Below are positions 28,713 to 37,411 of a stretch of 64,000 nt of DNA, piece by piece (the first letter of the stretch is position 1; each line of letters opens with the position of its first letter). The notes under the pieces are model-generated. The model made no database searches. It had not been told where the DNA came from and worked only from the letters and a program-made list of their open reading frames with translations. Made by a program: the position numbers and the translations under genes. Source of the stretch: DASQZK01 sp963732905 (GTDB lineage: Bacteria; Bacteroidota; Bacteroidia; Bacteroidales; GCA-2748055); assembly GCA_963732905.1 (NCBI GenBank), contig CAVTBM010000007.1:62001-126000 (forward strand). The letters are read 5' to 3'.

Positions 28713-28932
28713 GTATTTAATTATCAGGATACTGTTAACCTGTTCAGCAGGTCATGTTTTTAAAATTCGGTTTTATGTATTGCATATACTCCGCTAAGTA
28801 ATCCATGATGAATCGAATTCTAATATATGTAAGCTCTTTGCTGGTATTGTTCCGGTGTTCGTCCGACTTAATGGCATTTGTAAGAGTCCCGGGTATTTTT
28901 TGTGATCGTTTGATATTACAACCCTTATAAAT

Positions 28933-31900
28933 ATGAAAACTGCCATGAGTAAATTTAAGACAGCAAGGATCGCGCTCCTGAGGCTCAGATCTGAATTCTC
29001 AGTTTTGGTCATTTTCTTCATTTTCTCAATGATTGGCTGTATCAAATCTTCTACCAGATCCTCAATAACACCCATATTCTTACGATGTGAATATTCAGTC
29101 AATCCTTCAGGCATTGATATAAAACAACCCTCCTTAAGCTGGCAATTCGAAACAAGAAATCCTGATCTTCGCAATCAAAAACAAACGGCATACGAGATTC
29201 TTGTTGCATCCAGTCCGGAAATTCTTTCAGGAGGCAAAGGAAATCTCTGGAAAACCGGTCTTGTTGAGTCGGGTCAAAATACGCAGGTGATCTATTCTGG
29301 TAGCCCTTTAAATTGCGGTGATAAGTGTTACTGGAAAGTAAGAGTACGTGACGTCGAAGGGAATATTTCAAAGTGGAGCGAGACAGCCACCTGGGACATG
29401 GGATTGTTCGAAAGAACTGACTGGCAGGGTAGTTGGATTGGATCGAGGGAGACATTGGACAGGAATCCCCACAAAAAAGTAAATGGTTACTCCTCCCAGG
29501 GGGCTTCATCTGCAAACGTCATAAAATGGGTTCAGGTGGATCTGGGAGAAGTGACACGACTTGACAAAATAGTTCTACATCCGGCATTTCCTTTGGAGTC
29601 TCCTGACGGACAGCCTACAATCAGAAATCCCGGTTTTGGATTTCCGCTTAGGTTTCGCATTGACATTTCCAACGATCCAAAATTTGGAAAGTATAAAACC
29701 ATCGTTGATAATACGAAAAACGATTTCAGCAATCCGGGTTCCAATGAAGTGATTTTTAAGGAGCCAGGCTTAGAAGCCAGGTATATACGCCTTTCTGCAA
29801 CAAAATTATGGAACAGCAAAAAGGGAGACAAGCCGTACTATTTCAGTGTCGGAGAACTACAGGTTTTCGATGGGGATAATAATATTGGCCTGAATAAACC
29901 GGCGTCAACCTCGGATAGTTCAGAAGGATGGGGATGGAGCGTTAATAATTTAACTGATGGATTAAATCTTGTCGGGGAAATGGAAAAGGGGCATGAGGCT
30001 GTATTTCTTCGCAAGGAAACAGAGTTAAAAAAGAAAATTCGTTCGGCAAAAGCTTATTTATGCGGGTTGGGCTACTATGAATTATACATTAATGGAAAAA
30101 AGATTGGAGATCATGTGCTCGACCCCGGGTTTTCAAATTATTCCAAACGTGTTCTCTATGACACTTACGATGTTTCTGAGTATTTAACAAAAGGGCAAAA
30201 TGCCATTGGCGTCATTCTGGGCGGGGGCTGGTACGATCCGGCATCACCCGATGCATGGGGATTCAATTCTGCGCCATGGGTTGGACCACCCAAATTATTG
30301 CTGAACATTATTATTGAATTTGCCGATGGAACTAAAAATATTTTGATGAGCGATGAGAGTTGGAAATTTTCGAATGGACCTATTGTTTTTAATGATGTTC
30401 GGAGTGGCGAAATTTATGATGCCAGACTGGAAATTCCGGGTTGGGATCTGCCAGGATTTAATGATACAGGTTGGGAAAAGGCAAAAGTAGTGCCCCGGCC
30501 TTCCGGGCAACTGGTTTCACAACAGGAACCCCCTATTCGGGTAACAAAAACAATTTTGCCCGTAAGCCTGAGTGAGCCTTTACCCGGAGTGTATGTTTAT
30601 GATATGGGGATAAATATGGCAGGATGGGTCCAGTTTAAAACCCGTGGTAATAGTGGTGATACGATCAAGATTTTTTATAATGAGCAACTGAATCAGGATG
30701 GAACCGTGAGATTTGGTCCCCACGCCTGGTGGACGTATGGCGCATATCAGACAGACAGATTCATTTCCAGTGGTAAAGATCCGGAAGTTTTTGAACCTCA
30801 TTTTACCTATCATGGTTTCAGGTACGTGCAGGTTGATGGTTTGAAAAATAAACCTGAACTAAACGATCTGAAAGGTATCTGGGTTCATACTGATCCGGAA
30901 CTTGCGGGAGAATTTTCATGCTCAAATCCTGATATCAATAAGATACAGGAATTGATCATCAGAACCCAGCTAAATAATCTGCATAGTATTCCAACGGATT
31001 GTCCTCATCGTGAGAAAATAGGATGGATGGGAGATGGACTTGTAACGATGGAAGAGGCGATTTATAATTTTGATATGATGACCTTTTATACAAAGTGGTT
31101 CCATGATATGATGGATGCACAGGAAGCAGACGGACACGAACCTCCCATAGTTCCGAACCCGGGTTGGAACTGGGCCACTTCAATGAAAAATCCGGAAGGG
31201 GTAATTCCGGTTTTCTCTGATCCATGGTGGGGAGGTGCACTCATTGTTGCACCCTGGAAATTGTATCAGTATTATGGAGATGAAAGATATCTTGAGCAAG
31301 GGTATGAGTCCATGAAACTGTATATGGAATGGATCAGGCGCCATTCTGATCATTATATTTTTGTTGCAAATCTCGGTGATTGGATTGAACCAGCCAGCTT
31401 TTCCGATGCCAAGGGAACGCCAAAAGATCAGATTGGGACATCCGCATATTTCTATTTTTCCCGCTTAATGAGTCAAATAGCCAGATTAATGGACAGACCG
31501 GACGATGCTGAGAAATATGAAAATCTTGCTCATAAAATTTCTGAAGCCTATACTGAAAAGTTTTTTAATGAGGAGACTGGCCTTTATGCTGAAGATAGCC
31601 AGACGGCACAGGTAATTCCATTATTATTCAATATGGTGCCACAAGGGAAAGAGGATATCGTTCTGAAACAGCTGATTAATAATATAACCAATAAGCATAA
31701 CAATCATCTTAACACGGGTTTTATTGGGACCCCGCTGCTCTTCCAGTTACTAACGAAACATGGATATGCAGATCTGGCCTATACAATATCCACACAGGAA
31801 GACCAGCCAGGATGGTTCTATATGCTAAGGAACGGTGCAACAACAATTTGGGAGGTATGGGATGCCATAGCCCAAAAAGACCATTCGAGGGATCATCCGG

Positions 31901-32280
31901 CGCTGGGTTCGATAGGAGCATGGTATTACCAGTCTCTTGCCGGGATCCAACCCGATCCGGAAGGCCCCGGTTTTAAGAAAATCATCATCAAACCAGAGGT
32001 AGTTGGCGATCTGACCTGGGCCAGGGCATCCTATAATTCAGTGCAAGGAAAAATTGAATGCAATTGGAAGAGAGAAGGGGATAACCTTAGTATTAAGATC
32101 AAAATCCCCGTGAACACCTCCGCTAAAGTCTACATTCCGGCGAACGAGCTGAAGTCTGTTCTTGAGAGTGGGAAGCCAGTTGAACAATTCACTCAAATTA
32201 AGTATATCAGGCAGGAAGGAGACAAATATATCTTTGAAATCGGATCAGGAAACTATCAATTTGCATCGAATTTAAGATGA
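28933..32280 (+). CDS. GH78 alpha-L-rhamnosidase with inserted discoidin-like domain
   Basis: 1115-residue lipoprotein (hydrophobic signal ending at SMIGC). N-terminal fibronectin-like domain of GH78 (LRCEYSVNPSGIDIKQPSLSW...YEILVAS). Then comes an F5/8-type-C/discoidin-like insert at about 185-345 (VQVDLGEVTRLDKIVLHPAF, ARYIRLSATKLW, NIGLNKPASTS), followed by a jelly-roll carbohydrate-binding part (AYLCGLGYYELYINGKKIGD). The (alpha/alpha)6 catalytic domain has PTDCPHREKIGWMGDG (about 685-700) and NLGDWIEPA (about 815), the usual acidic active-site region. It should remove terminal alpha-L-rhamnose with inversion. Its stop codon overlaps the GH2 start (ATGA), so the two are translationally coupled. 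Confidence 0.93.
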   Translation: MKTAMSKFKTARIALLRLRSEFSVLVIFFIFSMIGCIKSSTRSSITPIFLRCEYSVNPSGIDIKQPSLSWQFETRNPDLRNQKQTAYEILVASSPEILSGGKGNLWKTGLVESGQNTQVIYSGSPLNCGDKCYWKVRVRDVEGNISKWSETATWDMGLFERTDWQGSWIGSRETLDRNPHKKVNGYSSQGASSANVIKWVQVDLGEVTRLDKIVLHPAFPLESPDGQPTIRNPGFGFPLRFRIDISNDPKFGKYKTIVDNTKNDFSNPGSNEVIFKEPGLEARYIRLSATKLWNSKKGDKPYYFSVGELQVFDGDNNIGLNKPASTSDSSEGWGWSVNNLTDGLNLVGEMEKGHEAVFLRKETELKKKIRSAKAYLCGLGYYELYINGKKIGDHVLDPGFSNYSKRVLYDTYDVSEYLTKGQNAIGVILGGGWYDPASPDAWGFNSAPWVGPPKLLLNIIIEFADGTKNILMSDESWKFSNGPIVFNDVRSGEIYDARLEIPGWDLPGFNDTGWEKAKVVPRPSGQLVSQQEPPIRVTKTILPVSLSEPLPGVYVYDMGINMAGWVQFKTRGNSGDTIKIFYNEQLNQDGTVRFGPHAWWTYGAYQTDRFISSGKDPEVFEPHFTYHGFRYVQVDGLKNKPELNDLKGIWVHTDPELAGEFSCSNPDINKIQELIIRTQLNNLHSIPTDCPHREKIGWMGDGLVTMEEAIYNFDMMTFYTKWFHDMMDAQEADGHEPPIVPNPGWNWATSMKNPEGVIPVFSDPWWGGALIVAPWKLYQYYGDERYLEQGYESMKLYMEWIRRHSDHYIFVANLGDWIEPASFSDAKGTPKDQIGTSAYFYFSRLMSQIARLMDRPDDAEKYENLAHKISEAYTEKFFNEETGLYAEDSQTAQVIPLLFNMVPQGKEDIVLKQLINNITNKHNNHLNTGFIGTPLLFQLLTKHGYADLAYTISTQEDQPGWFYMLRNGATTIWEVWDAIAQKDHSRDHPALGSIGAWYYQSLAGIQPDPEGPGFKKIIIKPEVVGDLTWARASYNSVQGKIECNWKREGDNLSIKIKIPVNTSAKVYIPANELKSVLESGKPVEQFTQIKYIRQEGDKYIFEIGSGNYQFASNLR

Positions 32281-34187
32281 GCACAATCCTTAAAATATCA
32301 TTCATTTTAGTCGCAGTCAATCTTTTTTCCTGCACAAATCGTGAGGAACTGAAAAAATGGAATCCTGCTGTTGGTCCCTTAATGACCCGGTGGTCAAGCA
32401 GTGTTTCACCTGAAAACGTTCTTCCGGAATATCCTCGACCACAGATGGTGAGGGATGATTGGATGAACCTGAACGGACTATGGGATTATTCAATTACAAA
32501 TGGCACCGCTGAGGCTCCAGTTGCATATCAGGGTAAGATTCTTGTGCCGTTTCCAGTAGAATCTGCACTTTCCGGTGTCATGAAAAAACTTCAACCCGAT
32601 CAGAGACTTTGGTATCACCGCACTTTCAATTTGCCGCGCGCCTGGAGAAATCGTCGGATAGTAATGCATTTTGGATCTGTGGACTGGCAGTCCTCAGTTT
32701 ACCTGAATGGAAATATGATTGCGAAGCATAAAGGTGGATATGATTCTTTCAGTATTGATATCACTGATGCATTAAAACCCGGGTCCGGGCAGGACATAAT
32801 TGTAAAAGTATGGGACCCCACGGATCTCGGACGAACGGATACCATCAATGCACCCCGCCAGCCAAGCGGAAAGCAGCGTTCAGTTCCCTATGGGACCGAG
32901 TATTCGCAAGTGAGCGGAATCTGGAAAACGGTGTGGTTAGAACCTGTGCCATATACCAGGATTGAGAAATTTGATGTGACTGCGGATATTGACATGAAGG
33001 TTGTGACGGTCAAAGTTTATAGCACAGGTACAGATGACTCATTTTCTTTGGAAGCACTGGTGAATGACAATAGTACAATAGTTGCACGAAGTGTCGGAAA
33101 GCCAGGAAACAGTTTAACCCTTGAAATTCCAAATTGCAAACTGTGGTGGCCGGAAAAGCCTTTTCTGTACGACTTGAAAATTTCTCTTTATCAGGGGAAG
33201 AAGTTAATAGACAAAGTTGATGGATATTTCGGAATGAGGAAGGTCTCCATAGGAACCGATGACCGGAATGTTACCCGTATCCTTTTGAATAATAAGTTTG
33301 TTTTCCAGATTGGTTTACTTGATCAGGGATACTGGCCTGACGGATTATACACCGCTCCGACAGATTCTGCTTTGCGATTTGATATCGAACTCATGAAAAA
33401 ACTTGGATTCAATGTTGCAAGAAAACACGGCAAAGTTGAACCTGACCGTTGGTACTATTGGTGCGACAAAATGGGGCTGCTCGTATGGCAGGATATGATA
33501 CCCAAGTTCCCTGCAGCAGGATACGGTAAAAATGAACTTTATACTTCTCCTGAAGACGCAAGACAGTTTGAACTGGAATTACAGCGGATGATTGAAGGAT
33601 TAAGGAACCATCCGGGTATCATTATGTGGACAATTTTTAATGAGACATGGGGTCAGTATGATACCAGGCGATTAACGAAATGGGTTAAGGAATTGGATTC
33701 AACCAGACTGGTATGCAGTGCGAGTGGATGTGAGAATTTTGGTGTAGGAGACATCATCGACGGACATCAATATCCGGGTCCTGCACCGGGTCCGACAAAA
33801 TCCTGGCCATCAGCTGGTCCTGATGAATGGCAATGGGGCGTGAAAGCCAGGCCGGACAAAACACGTGCTGTGGTTATCGGGGAATTTGGTGGTATATTTT
33901 TGTTTTACCCGGATCACTCATGGAACAGGACACTGGACGGGTTGAAGCCCTTTACTGATGCCGGCTATCCATTAATGGGATCATCAGAAGCGTTAACATC
34001 CAGGTATGAAACGATGCTGGAAACTTTGCACAGGATGATCCAAACCAATGGGCTCAGCGCAGGAATATACACACAGTATTCAGATGTGGAAGTTGAATGC
34101 AATGGCCTTGTTACATACGACAGGGAAGTTTTAAAAGTGGATCCGGAAAGAATTTATCATATCAATAAGTCTTTAATATTACCCTGA
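32277..34187 (+). CDS. GH2-family glycoside hydrolase, lipoprotein
   Basis: 636-residue lipoprotein (signal ending VNLFSC). Domain order is GH2: sugar-binding jelly roll (LNGLWDYSIT, YHRTFNLPRAWRNRRIVMHFGSVDW), immunoglobulin-like sandwich, TIM barrel. The acid/base Glu456 lies in FNETWG and the nucleophile Glu536 in IGEFGG, both at expected places. It lacks the C-terminal domains of large beta-galactosidases, so it belongs to the short group, which includes beta-galactosidases, beta-glucuronidases and other activities. It overlaps the GH78 gene by 4 bases and precedes the GH106-like gene by 8, so the three form a translationally linked set for a rhamnose-bearing branch. Confidence 0.92.
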   Translation: MSTILKISFILVAVNLFSCTNREELKKWNPAVGPLMTRWSSSVSPENVLPEYPRPQMVRDDWMNLNGLWDYSITNGTAEAPVAYQGKILVPFPVESALSGVMKKLQPDQRLWYHRTFNLPRAWRNRRIVMHFGSVDWQSSVYLNGNMIAKHKGGYDSFSIDITDALKPGSGQDIIVKVWDPTDLGRTDTINAPRQPSGKQRSVPYGTEYSQVSGIWKTVWLEPVPYTRIEKFDVTADIDMKVVTVKVYSTGTDDSFSLEALVNDNSTIVARSVGKPGNSLTLEIPNCKLWWPEKPFLYDLKISLYQGKKLIDKVDGYFGMRKVSIGTDDRNVTRILLNNKFVFQIGLLDQGYWPDGLYTAPTDSALRFDIELMKKLGFNVARKHGKVEPDRWYYWCDKMGLLVWQDMIPKFPAAGYGKNELYTSPEDARQFELELQRMIEGLRNHPGIIMWTIFNETWGQYDTRRLTKWVKELDSTRLVCSASGCENFGVGDIIDGHQYPGPAPGPTKSWPSAGPDEWQWGVKARPDKTRAVVIGEFGGIFLFYPDHSWNRTLDGLKPFTDAGYPLMGSSEALTSRYETMLETLHRMIQTNGLSAGIYTQYSDVEVECNGLVTYDREVLKVDPERIYHINKSLILP

Positions 34188-34195
34188 GGCCGATC

Positions 34196-37100
34196 ATGAA
34201 TAAAAAATCTAAAATAAAAGCCAGTATAACCCTTTTAACCAAGCTGTTAATTAGCGCATCAATAACATTATTGATAGCATCCTGTGCCCATAAGAGGAGT
34301 CAATACCCCGCGGGTGCCATTACATCTTTCAGTGAGCTGAAACATCAATTCAGGGAACCGTCAAAGGAATACAGGACTGTACCCTTCTTCGTATGGAATG
34401 GTAAGATAACAAAACCGGCTATCGATTCCTTTATGCTCGATTTCAGGGATGCAGGTTGTGGCGGGGTATTTATCCATGCACGACCCGGATTGATTACATC
34501 TTATCTGACAAATGAGTGGTTTGATCTTTTTTCTTACACTGTAAATAAAGGGAAGGAGTTGGGGATAAATGTTTGGATCTATGATGAATATAATTTCCCA
34601 AGCGGATTTGCCGGCGGGAATGTTCCTGCTGAGATGCCGGAATCTTATAATAAGGGTCAGGGGATTCAAATGAAGAAATCAGAGACCATACCTTCTGATC
34701 CAAAAGAATACTTTCTGATTTTAAAAGAGAGAGACGGTCATTTTGAAGAAGTTACTTCGCCGGAACGGGATTCTGGTAAGAACGGAAATTTTTATCTTTT
34801 CAAGAAGTCCTATTATTTCAAAGGCGATAATGATTATTATTTTCATGGGAACTGGTATGGCGGATTTACATATGTTGACCTGATATATCCTGGTGTAACT
34901 CAAAAATTCATCCAGGTAACCATGGATGGCTATGAAAAATTTAACAGGAACGATTTTGGCAACACCATACCAGGAATATTTACCGATGAACCTCATCTCA
35001 ACTCTCCCGGAGGTATTCGCTGGACTCCGGATCTTTTTAATGTTTTTTATAAACAATGGGGCTATGACCTCAAAATAAATCTGCCTTCACTCTATGAAGA
35101 GGTAGGCGATTGGAAAAAAATTCGCCACAACTATGCTCAGACTCTGTTACAATTGTTCATTGACAGGTGGGCAAAACCTTACTATCAGTACTGTAAGAGC
35201 AAAGGTTTGTTACTTACCGGACATTATTGGGAGCATACCTGGCCTTTCATCCGGCTGGGACCTGATAATATGGCTATGTATCCCTGGCTTCAGGTCCCTG
35301 GTGTGGATATGCTGTTCAATCAGTTCAACGAGACATCGACCAGTGCGCAGTTTGGAAATGTAAGGTCCGTGAAGGAACTTTCAAGCGTGGCAAATCAATA
35401 CGGGCTTCACAGGACTTTAAGTGAAACATATGGCGGTGGGGGTTGGGACTTATCCTTTACCGATATGAAACGGCTCGGAGACTGGGAATATGCACTCGGT
35501 GTTAATTTTATGAATCAACATATGTCTCCGATCACGATTGAAGGCTTCCGGAAATACGATCATCCGCCCTATTTTACCTATCATGAACCCTGGTGGCAGG
35601 ATTACAGGTATCTGAACCTTTATTTTGCCCGGTTGTCAGCCGCCCTGTCATCCGGAAGGCAGGAAAATGATATCCTGATCATCGAACCCACAACAACAGC
35701 CTGGATGTATGATTCCTATTATAAACCGGACGATCAGACTTCCGTGATCGGTAATTCCTTTCAGTCCTTTATTACAAAACTTGAAAAAGCCCAGGTTGAA
35801 TTTGATTTAGGGTCCGAAAATTTAATCAAAGACATTGGTAAAATAAAAAACGGCAAATTCATTATCGGTGATTGCAGCTACTCAAGAGTAATCATTCCCC
35901 CTTTGACGGAAAATCTGAATAAGCTTACGGCTGATCTTTTGGAGCAATATGTTTCACAAGGTGGCCGGTTAATTCTGTATTCCATCCCAGACAAGATTGA
36001 AGGAAAACCGAATAACAGGTTGTCAGGAATTTTAAATACAAATTCAGATCAGATTATCCTTCTGAATGATTCGACTCCGGAAGTATCTGCACAATACTTC
36101 AGTAATTCCACCCTTACCTTTGATAATGTTTCAGGTGGAAATCTTTATCATAACCGGAGAGTGATAGAAGACGGCCAGATACTTTTTCTGGGAAATGCAA
36201 GCCTGGATGATCCAGTCACTGGCGAATTATCTGTTAATGGCTCTGACGTTGCAAGATTAAACGCCTTTACAGGAGAAATTTCAGAATATGCGGAAGAAAG
36301 GATTCAGGGGAAAAAGATCATGTTACCATTTTCAATTCCTCCTGCAGGGAGCCTGCTATTATTCATTTCTGAATCGAGAATAAAAGCGATCGGGAGTGGC
36401 GAAATTCACGGCGAATTAATTCCGGTTGCCTCAGAATCAGCCATGATGGTTCAGAGACAAAGAGATAATGTACTGATGATGGATTTTTGTGATTTGGCTC
36501 TGGATGGCAAAATCACCAGGGATATGAATGTTTTAAATGCTGCCGATCAGGTATACAAACAATATGGTTTTGAAAATGGAAACCCATCCGGATGGGTTCA
36601 GTACAATAACAATTTGATGTCCAGAGATACCTTTGGTGCAAATACAGGTTTTACTGCAATATACCGTTTCGTGACGGACGGTGAATTTGATTTTTCCGTT
36701 ATGAAAGCTGTCGTTGAACGTCCCGGATTATGGAGTGTCCAGATTAACGGATATAAAGTTGAAAATACATCTGGAAAGTGGTGGTTAGACCGAAATTTTG
36801 GTGTGTATGACATTGGTAACTATGTCAAATCCGGTGAGAATGAGTTGCGGTTGATTGTCTCCCCAATGAAAATTCTTGCTGAGATTGAGCCTGTATATAT
36901 TCTGGGTAATTTCTCTGTTGTTCCGGCTGACAAAGGATGGAAATTAAAAGAGCCTCCGGAATCTTATACCACCAAAAGCTGGAACGTACAAGGTATGCCT
37001 TTTTATCCCTGGGGAGTTTCTTACTCCAAATCCTTTACTATTCAAAAACCTGCAGATTATTATGAAATTAAACTCGGAAAATGGAAAGGAACGGTTTCGG

Positions 37101-37372
37101 AGATTACTGTTAATGACAAGCCGGCGGGAATTATTGCATTTCCTCCTTACACACTCGAAGTCTCAAACTTTATTAAAGAAGGAAAGAACACAATTGAGGT
37201 TACAGTTATCGGAAGCCTGAAAAACCTGTTAGGCCCACACCACAATAATCCTCCCGAAGGGATGGCAATATCGCCGTATTGGAGGGGAGTAACTTCATAC
37301 CCACCGGGGAACGAATACCAGATACTCGACTATGGCCTGTATGGTAATATTCAATTATATCAAAGCAAATGA
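34196..37372 (+). CDS. GH106-like (alpha-L-rhamnosidase-related) glycoside hydrolase, lipoprotein
   Basis: 1058-residue lipoprotein (signal ending at LLIASC). The catalytic part resembles the GH106 group: an N-terminal barrel beginning PFFVWNGKITKPAIDSFMLD..AGCGGVFIHARPG, then GIFTDEP (Glu265) and TLSETYGGGGWD (Glu410) as candidate catalytic acids. After residue about 800 come two jelly-roll-like domains, the last ending with GSLKNLLGPHH, a segment I associate with the GH106-like C-terminal sandwich. Relation to classical GH106 is distant, so the exact sugar is uncertain; rhamnose or a similar deoxy sugar is most likely given the adjacent GH78. Spacing to the next gene is 39 bases. Confidence 0.7.
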   Translation: MNKKSKIKASITLLTKLLISASITLLIASCAHKRSQYPAGAITSFSELKHQFREPSKEYRTVPFFVWNGKITKPAIDSFMLDFRDAGCGGVFIHARPGLITSYLTNEWFDLFSYTVNKGKELGINVWIYDEYNFPSGFAGGNVPAEMPESYNKGQGIQMKKSETIPSDPKEYFLILKERDGHFEEVTSPERDSGKNGNFYLFKKSYYFKGDNDYYFHGNWYGGFTYVDLIYPGVTQKFIQVTMDGYEKFNRNDFGNTIPGIFTDEPHLNSPGGIRWTPDLFNVFYKQWGYDLKINLPSLYEEVGDWKKIRHNYAQTLLQLFIDRWAKPYYQYCKSKGLLLTGHYWEHTWPFIRLGPDNMAMYPWLQVPGVDMLFNQFNETSTSAQFGNVRSVKELSSVANQYGLHRTLSETYGGGGWDLSFTDMKRLGDWEYALGVNFMNQHMSPITIEGFRKYDHPPYFTYHEPWWQDYRYLNLYFARLSAALSSGRQENDILIIEPTTTAWMYDSYYKPDDQTSVIGNSFQSFITKLEKAQVEFDLGSENLIKDIGKIKNGKFIIGDCSYSRVIIPPLTENLNKLTADLLEQYVSQGGRLILYSIPDKIEGKPNNRLSGILNTNSDQIILLNDSTPEVSAQYFSNSTLTFDNVSGGNLYHNRRVIEDGQILFLGNASLDDPVTGELSVNGSDVARLNAFTGEISEYAEERIQGKKIMLPFSIPPAGSLLLFISESRIKAIGSGEIHGELIPVASESAMMVQRQRDNVLMMDFCDLALDGKITRDMNVLNAADQVYKQYGFENGNPSGWVQYNNNLMSRDTFGANTGFTAIYRFVTDGEFDFSVMKAVVERPGLWSVQINGYKVENTSGKWWLDRNFGVYDIGNYVKSGENELRLIVSPMKILAEIEPVYILGNFSVVPADKGWKLKEPPESYTTKSWNVQGMPFYPWGVSYSKSFTIQKPADYYEIKLGKWKGTVSEITVNDKPAGIIAFPPYTLEVSNFIKEGKNTIEVTVIGSLKNLLGPHHNNPPEGMAISPYWRGVTSYPPGNEYQILDYGLYGNIQLYQSK

Positions 37373-37411
37373 TTGAAAGAATAAACAAGCAATAATATAA
37401 GAAGTAAAGAG

